Source: Prevotella sp.
GTDB lineage: Bacteria > Bacteroidota > Bacteroidia > Bacteroidales > Bacteroidaceae
Length of the DNA stretch: 35,616 nucleotides
NCBI GenBank assembly: GCA_016291595.1
Contig: JAEEXN010000021.1
Coordinates: forward strand, 1-35,616
Direction: 5' to 3'
Shown here: positions 16,980 through 25,600 of the stretch, piece after piece
How the letters are laid out: every line of letters starts with the position of its first letter
Position numbering within the stretch: the first letter of the stretch is position 1
The notes under the pieces: model-generated
Database searches by the model: none
What the model saw: only the letters and a program-made list of their open reading frames with translations
Told to the model about the DNA's origin: nothing
Position numbers and translations under genes: made by a program

Positions 16980-19900
16980 TTAGAACTTAATCTCAAATCC
17001 AAGAGTCCAAGTCTTGTTAGGAGTATAATCATAGTCAGTGCCTCCAGAGAAGTTGTACTGAGGATCCATACCATCGAGATGTGACCACAATGCGAGGTTA
17101 TCAACAGAAGTGAATACACGGATATTGTGAATACCGATGCTGCGCATCCACTTCTTTGGCAGGGTGTAACCCAGCGTGATGTTCTTAATGGCAAAGTATG
17201 AAGCGTCGATCAGATAACGGTCGTTAGCTGCGAATGAGCCGTTCAGCTCAACACGTGGGACATCTGTAATGTCACCCGGCTTCTGCCAGCGGCGGAGAGC
17301 ATGCTTATGCCATGTGCTTGAAGGATAGGTAACCTCCATGGTGCCACGATAGCTGCTGTCGTATACATTACCACCGATAGAATAGGTTGTCAGGACTGAT
17401 AAATCAAGGCCCTTATAGCTCAAGTTGGTAGAGATGCTACCATAAAGATCAGGAATACGGCTGTCGAAGTAGTACTTATGGTTGTTGGCATCTGAGTAGT
17501 CAGAAGTAATGAAGTCAGAACCCTCAACCTTGTCACCATTGTCGTCAGTCTTATACGACCAGTAGAGTTGTGCTCCTGTTGCGGGATCAACACCGGCACT
17601 CTTTGCCATATAGAATGTATTCAGGGCATAGCCTTCCTTGATGACGCGTACACCACTGACTATCTCGGGTGACTCCTTCGTCAGGTGGAGCACCTTGTTG
17701 CTGACGGTAGATCCCATCCATGTGATATCCCAACGGAAATCACCTGTTCTGATTGGAGCAACGGTCAACTCGGCCTCAATACCTGTGTTGCGCATGTCAC
17801 CAATATTGGCCAGGTATCCATTGAAACCAGAAGAGGTTGGCATAGGATAATCCAACAGCATGTCGGTAGTCTTCTTGTTGTAGTACTCGAAGCTGAAGCG
17901 AATCAGCTGGTCGAAGAGGACACCCTCAAGACCGATGTTCAGGTTCTTGTTCTTCTCCCAAGATACATCCTTTGTCTCCAGTGAAGAAATGACGGCACCG
18001 ATGTTGTTACCGTTATTCCATCCAAGAGAGTAAAGGCTCTGCCAAGCATAGAGTCTGGAGAGGTTATCGTTACCCTGCTCACCATAAGAAATCTTGAACG
18101 ACAGGTTGTCTACCCATTTCACGTCCTTCATGAACTTCTCCGAGGTGATACGCCAGTTACCACCCAACGACCAGAATGTACCTGTCCAGTTATCCTTGTA
18201 GAAACGCGAAGAAGCGTCAGTACGGAGTGATGCTGACAGATAATACTTGTCATCATAGTTGTAGTTAGCACGGCTCAGGAACGAGTTAATGCGATAGTTG
18301 TCGGTATAAGAGTCAGCATCATAGATGTTGGCACCAGGACCCAGTTCGTAGATTCCCTCTACGAGGTTGGTCTTACCTGTGTACAGATACTCGTATTTGT
18401 AAGCATACCACTCATGACCAGCCATCAAATCGATATTGTGCTTGTTGAACGAACGGTTCCAGGTGACCAGCTGGTTGAAGGTGTAACTCTGAGTGCGGCC
18501 ATTGCTCTTTGTGATCAATCCACCGGCATTTGCCTGGTTACCATGATACATGTTCATGTAACGCATGGCCAGAGAGTTGTGATAGTCCATACCGAAATTC
18601 AACGAAAGCTTCAAGCCCTGCAGCCATCCTGCCTTCTTGCTGTCAGTACCAAAGACCAGACCAGTACGCAGACCAGCGATGTCAGCCTTTGACCAGGCCT
18701 TATCGTCTACCAGACCACCCAGCGGGTTGTAGTCGTTGTAAGAACCCGGACGCTTGCCTAATTCGCTATCACCATAGTCGAGCTGACGGTTTCCGTTCTC
18801 GTCGAGAAGGTCAGTACCATCAAGATTCTTTTTGTAGAGTGGGAACAATGGCGAAATGAACTGCGAAGAATACCAAACGTTAGAGGTGGCAGTTCCGTCA
18901 TAGTCACTGAAGTTAGAGAATGTATGAGCCAATGTGGCATTCAAGTTAGCGGCAAACCAGTCGGTTACCTGTGTTTCCACGTTGACACGGGCATTGTAAC
19001 GCTGGAATCTGGTGGTCTGCAGGATACCATCCTCATTCAGGTAACCTAGAGACATCAGATATCTGGTCTTATCGGTACCACCGTTGATATTGAGCTGATG
19101 CTCATGACGGAAAGCGTTGTCGCGCTTCACCTGGTCGAACCAGTTCTCATCCCATGCCGACTGAGCGTCTGCACGTACCTGACCGGTAGCTGGATCAATA
19201 ATCTGATCCCATGTGTAATTCTTGAATGGGTTGTAGAGCTCACCTCCGAGGTTACCAGTCAGTGTGGCGCGGGCCTGAGCCTCTGCAGCTTCCCAGCTAT
19301 AACCGCTCTTTGTAACATATGAGTTACGGAGTGCCTCATAGAACAACTGTACGTACTCTTTCTGGTCTACCAGATCATACTTAGGCAGTGCACGGCTTGA
19401 CCAACCAGCGGTAGAACGCCAAGTCACCTGAGCCTTACCTTCCTTACCCTTCTTCGTAGTAATCATGACGACACCGTTAGCACCACGGGCACCATAAAGG
19501 GCACCTGCAGAAGCATCCTTCAACACCGTCATCGACTCAATATCCGACGGGTTCAATGATGCCAGTGAACCATCATAAGGAATACCGTCCACCACATACA
19601 GAGGAGCAGAGCTGGCATTGATAGAGCCGAAACCACGGATACGGATAGAAGGCGAACTTCCCGGCTGACCAGAGGCCGATGTTACTTGCACACCAGAAGC
19701 ATTACCTTCCAGGCCCTTAGCGACATTTGAAATTGGGCGAAGCTCCAGTTTCTCACCATCGATGTTGTCGGCAGAACCCGTGAACGAAGACTTCTTCTGC
19801 GTACCATAAGCAACGACGATCACCTCGTCGAGTTGCGTCTGGTCGGGTTTTAGTTCCACAAACATGCCCTGTTTGATGGACAATGTCTGTGTCTCGTAAC

Positions 19901-20129
19901 CTACGTACGATACAGTGATTTGCTTCACACCCTGACGCTGAGTAAACGAAAACTTACCATTAGCGTCGGTAACAGCACCCAGATTTGTTCCAACCAGACG
20001 GATGGTAGCACCGATAATCGGCTCACCGTCGTCGGCAGATACTACGGTTCCAGAGATAATGGTCTGCGAGAACGCCATACCAATGCTCAGGAACAGAGAG
20101 GCTAAAAACATTGTTAGTCTTTTTTCCAT
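16980..20129 (-). CDS. SusC/RagA-family TonB-dependent receptor (operon A)
   Basis: 1049 residues. Signal peptide ~1-21 (LFLSIGMAFS), carboxypeptidase-regulatory-like domain ~24-97, TonB box DEVIVVAYG (~101-109), plug (~113-225) with SIRIRGFGSI, LYVVDGIPYDG and LYGARGANGVVMITT, then the barrel ending GFEIKF. It is the outer-membrane transporter of operon A. The first 97 residues are identical to those of the operon B SusC, while plug and barrel diverge. The gene is preceded by a 113-nt leader that begins at an inverted recombination-like site. The only consensus promoter found for it lies beyond that site, in a probably invertible segment. In the orientation given here the gene is connected to that promoter, so it is predicted to be ON. 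Confidence 0.95.
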   Translation of the reverse strand: MEKRLTMFLASLFLSIGMAFSQTIISGTVVSADDGEPIIGATIRLVGTNLGAVTDANGKFSFTQRQGVKQITVSYVGYETQTLSIKQGMFVELKPDQTQLDEVIVVAYGTQKKSSFTGSADNIDGEKLELRPISNVAKGLEGNASGVQVTSASGQPGSSPSIRIRGFGSINASSAPLYVVDGIPYDGSLASLNPSDIESMTVLKDASAGALYGARGANGVVMITTKKGKEGKAQVTWRSTAGWSSRALPKYDLVDQKEYVQLFYEALRNSYVTKSGYSWEAAEAQARATLTGNLGGELYNPFKNYTWDQIIDPATGQVRADAQSAWDENWFDQVKRDNAFRHEHQLNINGGTDKTRYLMSLGYLNEDGILQTTRFQRYNARVNVETQVTDWFAANLNATLAHTFSNFSDYDGTATSNVWYSSQFISPLFPLYKKNLDGTDLLDENGNRQLDYGDSELGKRPGSYNDYNPLGGLVDDKAWSKADIAGLRTGLVFGTDSKKAGWLQGLKLSLNFGMDYHNSLAMRYMNMYHGNQANAGGLITKSNGRTQSYTFNQLVTWNRSFNKHNIDLMAGHEWYAYKYEYLYTGKTNLVEGIYELGPGANIYDADSYTDNYRINSFLSRANYNYDDKYYLSASLRTDASSRFYKDNWTGTFWSLGGNWRITSEKFMKDVKWVDNLSFKISYGEQGNDNLSRLYAWQSLYSLGWNNGNNIGAVISSLETKDVSWEKNKNLNIGLEGVLFDQLIRFSFEYYNKKTTDMLLDYPMPTSSGFNGYLANIGDMRNTGIEAELTVAPIRTGDFRWDITWMGSTVSNKVLHLTKESPEIVSGVRVIKEGYALNTFYMAKSAGVDPATGAQLYWSYKTDDNGDKVEGSDFITSDYSDANNHKYYFDSRIPDLYGSISTNLSYKGLDLSVLTTYSIGGNVYDSSYRGTMEVTYPSSTWHKHALRRWQKPGDITDVPRVELNGSFAANDRYLIDASYFAIKNITLGYTLPKKWMRSIGIHNIRVFTSVDNLALWSHLDGMDPQYNFSGGTDYDYTPNKTWTLGFEIKF

Positions 20130-20149
20130 AAATCTCTCTCGTTTTTAAA
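19820..20149 (-). repeat. Left arm of a 330-bp inverted repeat (susC A 5' end)
   Basis: Covers 20 bp of leader (TTTAAAAACGAGAGAGATTT), the start codon, and about the first 103 codons. It matches 22364-22693 in reverse orientation. I count eight differences in codons 1-97, all synonymous. Identity ends abruptly around the TonB box on one side and about 20 bp before ATG on the other. Confidence 0.9.
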
Positions 20150-20242
20150 TGGTTTATAATAAATTGGTTAAAACTCCGTTATAAATAGTAGCATATAATT
20201 CACCACTTAAACCTTTAATATCAAATTCAAGGCCTGTTTTTT

Positions 20243-20262
20243 TGCACAACTCCCCGGAGGAG
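20243..20262 (-). repeat. Inverted recombination-like site, left copy
   Basis: On the minus strand this reads CTCCTCCGGGGAGTTGTGCA, identical to the plus strand at 22232-22251. It is part of an imperfect dyad with half-sites GCAAAACACC and GGAGTTGTGC separated by 8 bp (20245-20272). It lies in the leader of susC A, between its promoter and its start codon. Confidence 0.7.
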
Positions 20263-20296
20263 GTGTTTTGCCTAGAACATTATCTTGGCTATTTTG

Positions 20297-20328
20297 CAAA
20301 ATTAGCAAATAAATATTAACTGAACAAA
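20297..20328 (-). promoter_or_regulatory. Consensus promoter inside the invertible segment, facing susC A
   Basis: On the minus strand TTTG (20325-20328), a spacer of exactly 20 bp, and TAATTTTG (20297-20304) match the Bacteroidota -33/-7 consensus. Transcription would start near 20290, pass the left site and reach susC A after ~160 nt. No TAnnTTTG was found in the leader between the site and ATG of either susC. Confidence 0.75.
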
Positions 20329-20697
20329 TAATTTTTTTAAAAATAGGGAATGTGAAACGTTTTTTAACAGTAAATGTTAAATATGTAGTTTGTATAGTGT
20401 TTTTCACCATATTATATATAGAAGGTTGTTGCTTGAGACTAGTAAAAATATGTATTTCTGTTAATTTTGCTTCTGAAAGACCGATTCGGATTGTTTAGTT
20501 TTTATCCAAAAAATAGTTCTAAATAATGTTCAGAGTGAATCTCTTCGTATTTATAAAAGTTAATTTTGGCTTTGTGGAGATATGCTCTGGATATGCAGAG
20601 TTGTACTCTAGAATCACAGAGCATAACTTGGGAGGCGTAGGGAGGAACTCAACAATTGGATGAATTCTTCATACACGAAGAAAAAACAGGTTTTTCC

Positions 20698-20729
20698 TTT
20701 GGTTTTTCGCCCAACTTTTTGTACCTTTA
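20698..20729 (+). promoter_or_regulatory. Near-consensus promoter upstream of the palindrome array
   Basis: TTTG (20698-20701), 20-bp spacer, then TACCTTTA (20722-20729), one base from TAnnTTTG. It points right, through the palindrome array and toward the 3' end of the recombinase gene, so a transcript would be non-coding and, if long enough, antisense to the recombinase. Confidence 0.45.
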
Positions 20730-20802
20730 CAGCTGAAAATCCTTTTAGCTTTTCCGTCTTGGTAGAAGGATCATTTAAACGCCAATTAACACTTTTTTAA
20801 AA

Positions 20803-20886
20803 CTATCACTGCAGTGAGAGAGTCCTATCACTGGAGTGAGAGAAAGCTATCACTGGAGTGAGAGGATCCTTTCACTGCAGTGATAG
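20803..20886. repeat. Array of four 18-bp palindromes with 22-bp period
   Basis: Units at 20803-20820, 20825-20842, 20847-20864 and 20869-20886, each a near-perfect palindrome related to CTATCACTGCAGTGATAG, separated by exactly 4 bp (AGTC, AAAG, GATC). The two middle units are identical. The 22-bp period is about two helical turns, placing all units on the same DNA face. Could be a multi-operator, or a chain of RNA hairpins. Not CRISPR: spacers are 4 bp. Confidence 0.85.
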
Positions 20887-21136
20887 ACTTCAATTTTGTG
20901 CCTGTTGGTACCCTGACCGATGGCTAAATGTACCTCAAGAAATGCCTGATTGAACTTGAAATAGGCATAAATAGTGCTTGCCTGCCTATTTGCCCCGCCT
21001 ATATACTCTCATGGGAAGCAGGCGTTCTATTTGTCAAGCGCTTATGTGTCAGTTAGTTATTAGATCAAGTTCTATTTGGCTATCAATTCTATACAAGATG
21101 CCTTCCGTCAGTGATTAATTCCAAACAGAAGAGGTA

Positions 21137-22183
21137 TCAACCTTCTGTCTTCTTTTTACTCTGAATGCTACGGAGCAATTTACGGTTGGCCTCGTCGAGA
21201 CGGTTGTCATTAATGCCTCGAATATAAGTCAGGGTGGTTTTGGTGCCTCTATGTCCCAAAGCCTTTGAGATGACCGGCAGGTCGACGTTTTGCTCAAAGG
21301 CATTGCTCGCCCATGAGTGTCTGACCACATATGAAGTAAGGGCGGTACTGATCTTGGCAAGTTTGGTTATCTGTTTCAGGTTGCGGTTGTATCTGCCCAG
21401 GGCCACAAGGTACTGATGATGAGCGGTGTCTTCCTGCTCGGTCGAAATAATGGGAAATACGTAGTTGCTATCCGTTGTCTCATATTTCTTGATGATGCGT
21501 TTCATGCAAGGTTCCACCTTGATGCGTATCTGTTGGCCTGTCTTATGGCGGCAATAGGTGATGAATCCGTTTTTGATATTGGTTTTCCTCAGGAAAGCAA
21601 CATCCACAAAAGGCATTCCCAAGGCACAATAGCAGAAGGGAAAGATGTCCCGTGCCTGTTCGAGCGACTTCTTACCGTTAAGGTCGGCATTGATAATTTT
21701 TCTGATGTCTGTGGCGGGAATAGAGCGTTTCACCGTTTCCGTATGGCCGGTAAACACTTTGTCGAAAGGGTTTACCGAATTGATGCCCATCTCACTGACT
21801 GTGCGATTGTAGAGTGTTCTTAACGAGCGCATATAGCATGAGATGGTGTTTGGACAGATACCCTTGCAGACGAGCCACCGTTGATATCTCTCCATCAGCG
21901 TCCCATCTATCTGGCTGACAGACAATTTTGCCGAGCCAGCAAATGTCGTTAGCGACCTCAGGGCTGTCTGGTAATTCCGGGAGGTGCTGAAATGTCCGTT
22001 AGCGGCAGCTCTGCGAACCTCTTGTTCCGCAAAAGCCATGAAATCCGTATCTGCCGCCTTGTCCTCGATACAGGCAGATTCTTTTTCTTCAAAAGATGGG
22101 TTTTCTTTTGAGTTTGTAATGTGCACATCCGACGCCTTCTCATGGTACACATTGATCCTCAATTCAAACTTGATTTTAATCAT
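21137..22183 (-). CDS. Tyrosine site-specific recombinase, probable DNA invertase
   Basis: 348 residues from the ATG at 22183; an in-frame GTG at 22204 would add seven residues and is less likely. Residues ~45-135 are a SAM-like core-binding domain (LMERYQRWLVCKGICPNTISCYMRSLR, seen as ERYQRWL and TISCYMRSLR). The catalytic domain carries YVVRHSWAS (Arg288), ALGHRGTKTTLTYI (His311, nucleophile Tyr320). At the place where relatives usually read TRGMPFVD, this one reads ALGMPFVD, so that Arg is Leu188. It lies wholly between two inverted 20-bp sites, 48 bp from the right one, and probably inverts the segment. A predicted promoter (22304-22332) reads into it from outside the segment. A hairpin (21125-21148) overlaps its stop codon but lacks a U-tract. 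Confidence 0.9.
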   Translation of the reverse strand: MIKIKFELRINVYHEKASDVHITNSKENPSFEEKESACIEDKAADTDFMAFAEQEVRRAAANGHFSTSRNYQTALRSLTTFAGSAKLSVSQIDGTLMERYQRWLVCKGICPNTISCYMRSLRTLYNRTVSEMGINSVNPFDKVFTGHTETVKRSIPATDIRKIINADLNGKKSLEQARDIFPFCYCALGMPFVDVAFLRKTNIKNGFITYCRHKTGQQIRIKVEPCMKRIIKKYETTDSNYVFPIISTEQEDTAHHQYLVALGRYNRNLKQITKLAKISTALTSYVVRHSWASNAFEQNVDLPVISKALGHRGTKTTLTYIRGINDNRLDEANRKLLRSIQSKKKTEG

Positions 22184-22231
22184 AGTATTTCCGATTAGAA
22201 TCACTCTTCATTATCGGTCATTACTGCATAA

Positions 22232-22251
22232 CTCCTCCGGGGAGTTGTGCA
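22232..22251 (+). repeat. Inverted recombination-like site, right copy
   Basis: CTCCTCCGGGGAGTTGTGCA, the exact inverse of 20243-20262. It sits in a dyad at 22226-22250 with half-sites GCATAACTCC and GGAGTTGTGC (9 of 10 positions pair) around a 5-bp centre TCCGG. It lies between the recombinase start and the susC B leader. Confidence 0.7.
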
Positions 22252-22303
22252 TGAACAAATAGCTGGTTTTAGTGTCTAGTTGTGAAACTTATCATTTTCA
22301 AAG

Positions 22304-22332
22304 CAAAGATACAATTAATTAGCGTAACCAAA
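22304..22332 (-). promoter_or_regulatory. Predicted promoter reading into the recombinase
   Basis: Minus-strand TATCTTTG (22304-22311) matches TAnnTTTG; TTTG at 22329-22332 is only 17 bp upstream, shorter than usual. It lies outside the right site, in the leader of susC B, and would transcribe leftward across the site into the recombinase about 120 nt downstream. Confidence 0.5.
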
Positions 22333-22363
22333 AATGTATTTAACACTTTTTTAATATAAACAT

Positions 22364-22693
22364 TTTAAAAACGAGAGAGATTTATGGAAAAAAGACTAAC
22401 AATGTTTTTGGCCTCTCTGTTCCTGAGTATAGGTATGGCATTCTCGCAGACCATTATCTCTGGAACCGTAGTATCTGCCGACGACGGTGAGCCGATTATC
22501 GGTGCTACCATCCGTCTGGTTGGAACAAATCTGGGTGCTGTCACCGACGCTAATGGTAAGTTTTCATTTACTCAGCGCCAGGGTGTGAAGCAAATCACTG
22601 TATCGTACGTAGGTTACGAGACACAGACATTGTCCATCAAACAGGGCATGTTTGTGGAACTGAAACCCGACCAGAAGCAACTTGACGAGGTGA
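22364..22693 (+). repeat. Right arm of a 330-bp inverted repeat (susC B 5' end)
   Basis: Counterpart of 19820-20149. It includes 20 bp before ATG, the signal peptide and the carboxypeptidase-like domain of susC B. Between the two arms lie the distinct leaders, the two 20-bp sites and the recombinase. Confidence 0.9.
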
Positions 22694-25600
22694 TTGTGGT
22701 GGCTTTCGGAACTCAGAAAAAGTCGGCATTTACAGGCTCTGCTAAAGTAGTGGGAGCAGAAGAACTTGCCTTATCACAGGTAACCGATGTAACGAGTGCA
22801 CTTGCTGGAGCTGTGCCAGGTGTCCAGCTGACATCGTCCAACGGTGCTCCAGGCGCTTCATCTACCATTCGTATTCGTGGTTTCAGTTCGCTAGGTGCCG
22901 GTATGGACCCGCTGGTTATCGTAGACGGTGCTCCATATAGTGGTGACCTGAATAACCTGAACCCGAACGATGTGGAGTCGATGACAGTCTTGAAGGATGC
23001 CGCATCGAATGCCCTTTACGGTGCACGTGGTGCCAATGGTGTCATCATGATTACCACCAAGAAGGCAAAGCAAGGAAGAGATGCTACAGTGGTGTTTGAT
23101 GCTAAGTGGGGTGCAAATACCCGCGCACTGCAGCACTATGACACATTCCGCACTCCGCAGGCTTACTATGAGACGCATTTCAAGGCTCTTGAGAATTATT
23201 TCATCAACAACAAGGGTCAGGACCCCTATGATGCATGGGTAAGTGCCAACGGTGTGTTGACGGGCTCTGCAGCTGATGGAGGTTTGAATTACAACATCTG
23301 GACCGTGCCCGACGGACAGTATATCATCGGACGCGACGGCAAACTTAATCCTAACGCAAAACTCGGATACACCTATAACTATAATGGCAAGGAGTATTAC
23401 ATGATTCCTGATGACTGGGAAGAAGAAGGAACACGTACTGGTTTGCGCCAGGAGTATAATGCAAGCGTAAGTGCAGCATCTGAGCGCTCATCATTCTACA
23501 TGTCAATGGGATATCTGGACAACGAGGGTATCACCGATGCTTCTGACATGAAGCGCTATACCGCTCGTCTGCGTGCTGACTATCAGGCAAAGAAATGGCT
23601 GAAGGTAGGTGGAAACATCTCATATACCCGTTTCGACTACAACTCGCTGGGAAATAACGGTAGCACTACTTCAACAGGAAACATCTGGGCCTTTACTTCA
23701 CAGATAGCTCCTATCTATCCTATCTGGCTCCGCGACGGACAGGGAAATATCATGGTTGACAACAATGGACTGAAGATGATGGACTATGGTAACGGTATGA
23801 ACGCCGGTCTGGCTCGTCCTTTCATCAACAATGCAAACCCAATCATGGACTCACGCCTGAACACCCGTAACAGTGAAGGTAATGCTGCTAGCGGTAATGC
23901 TTTCGTTGACTTCAACATTGTCAAAGGACTTGTCTTCACGATTAATGGAACCTTCAACCTTGATGAGACCAGAGTTACATATGTCTACAATCCATATTAC
24001 GGACAGTTCGATACCACAGGTGGTACTGTTGAGAAAGAGCATGTACGCTCATATAATTATAATTTCCAGCAGCTGTTGAACTACAATACTAAGATTGCCG
24101 GACATCACAACATTGGTGCTATGCTCGGTCATGAATACTATGACAGCCGTGCTGCATATCTTGGTGCTTCCAGGTCGCAGATGTTCTCTCAGGAAAACAA
24201 AGAGCTGAGCGGTGCCGTTGTGGATGGAAAGAGTTCTTATTCGTATCGTTCTCGCTACAATAACGAAGGTTACTTTGGACGTGTTCTTTACGACTATGAC
24301 ATGAAATACTTCTTGCAGGGTAGTTTCCGTCGTGACGCTTCTTCACGTTTCAGCAAAGACTATCGTTGGGGTAGCTTCTGGTCTGTTGGTGCCAGCTGGC
24401 TGATCAACAAGGAGAGCTTCTTCAAATGGGATTGGGTTGACGAACTGAAAGTGAAGTTCTCTTATGGTTCTCAGGGTAACGACAATATTGGTAGTTACCG
24501 CTACACCAACACATTCTCTCTGATGAACTCAGGTGGCTATCCTGGACTGGCCTTCAGTTCAAAAGGAACTCCCGACATTACATGGGAGACGAACAGCAAC
24601 CTCAATGCTGGTTTGGAGTTCCAGCTGTTTAAAGGCCGTGTTATAGGTGATATCGAGTATTACTATCGCAAGACCACCGACATGCTCTTCTCGTTCTCAG
24701 TGGCTCCTTCTTTAGGATATGCCAACTATTACGACAACGTGGGTGACCTTTACAATACTGGTGTTGAAGCCGACTTCACAGTGAATATCCTTAATAAGAA
24801 GAATCTGAAGTGGGATGTGCATTTGAATATGGCTACCCTGAAGAACAAGATCACTTATCTGCATCCTGACAAGAAGACAAACGTCTTCTACGATGCTGAT
24901 GGAAAAGTATGGGAAGGATATACCAGTGGCAGCTTCTTCATTTCTGAGGGTACATCCATGTATACCTGGCGAATGAAGGAATGGGCAGGAGTGAATCCTG
25001 AGAATGGTAAGGCACAGTGGTGGAAGAGTGTCTATGAGCAAAAAGAGCTGGCCGATGGTACCAAAGCAGACATTTGGTACGACAGTAAGGGTAATGTCGT
25101 TGACGACCCCAACAACTATGAGGGAAATGATATCCTCCGCCGTAAGCAAATCGACCGCGAGAAAACAGAGGATTATAATGATGCTGACTATTATGTTATA
25201 AATAAGTCAACCCTGCCTAAGCTCTATGGAGGTTTCGGAACAACCATCAAGGCTTATGGTGTTGACTTCTCTATTAATTGCTCGTTCTCTTTGGGTGGTA
25301 AGCAGTATGACGGTACCTATGCCAACTTTATGGCAAATCCGGAAGCAAACAATACCGGAACCAATATCCACCGTGATGTCTTGAATGCATGGTCTCCCGA
25401 GAATACCACCTCAGATATTCCTCGTTGGCAGTATCAGGATTTGTATGTATCGAGTCAGTCAACTCGCTTCCTCACCAGTTCAGACTATTTGAACATTGAG
25501 AATATCAACCTCGGATACACCCTGCCGAAATCGTTCACACGCAAGTTCCAGGTTGAGGGCCTTCGTATCTACCTTGCTGCAGAGAATGTTTGCTACATCT

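Larger units (their letters stand above)
20330..21136. other. Non-coding stretch inside the invertible segment
   Basis: About 800 bp with no credible gene. It contains a nested inverted repeat (TATGCTCTG 20581-20589 / CAGAGCATA 20617-20625, enclosing AGAGT-TGT-ACTCT), a promoter-like sequence at 20698-20729, the palindrome array 20803-20886, and a 9-bp hairpin (AAATAGGCA 20959-20967 / TGCCTATTT 20983-20991). Two isolated TAATTTTG motifs on the plus strand (20462-20469, 20561-20568) lack a -33 partner and may be chance. Confidence 0.6.
20243..22251. mobile_element. Predicted invertible DNA segment with recombinase and outward promoter
   Basis: About 2.0 kb bounded by two identical 20-bp sites in inverted orientation. 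Inside are a tyrosine recombinase (21137-22183), a consensus promoter facing out through the left site toward susC A, and a palindrome array. Outside each site is the leader of one of two paralogous susC genes. Inversion would place the promoter (20297-20328) at roughly 22166-22197 facing susC B. Layout matches promoter inversions and SusC/SusD switching known from Bacteroides; inversion itself is inferred from a single sequence. Confidence 0.72.

Noticed and set aside
20660..20803. Small ORF of 47 residues (MNSSYTKKKQVFP start)
   Set aside because: It overlaps the promoter-like sequence 20698-20729, is low-complexity and F/K rich, and has no recognisable domain.
20803..20886. CRISPR-like repeat array
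   Set aside because: Repeats are 18 bp palindromes with constant 4-bp gaps; there is no room for spacers and no cas gene nearby.
22184..22204. Upstream GTG start for the recombinase
   Set aside because: An ATG at 22183 is in frame, fits better, and the extra seven residues add nothing recognisable.
20243..22251. Insertion sequence or integrative element
   Set aside because: The recombinase is a tyrosine type, no transposase, target duplication or mobilisation gene is seen, and the inverted sites face a paired set of promoters and leaders, fitting an invertible segment better.
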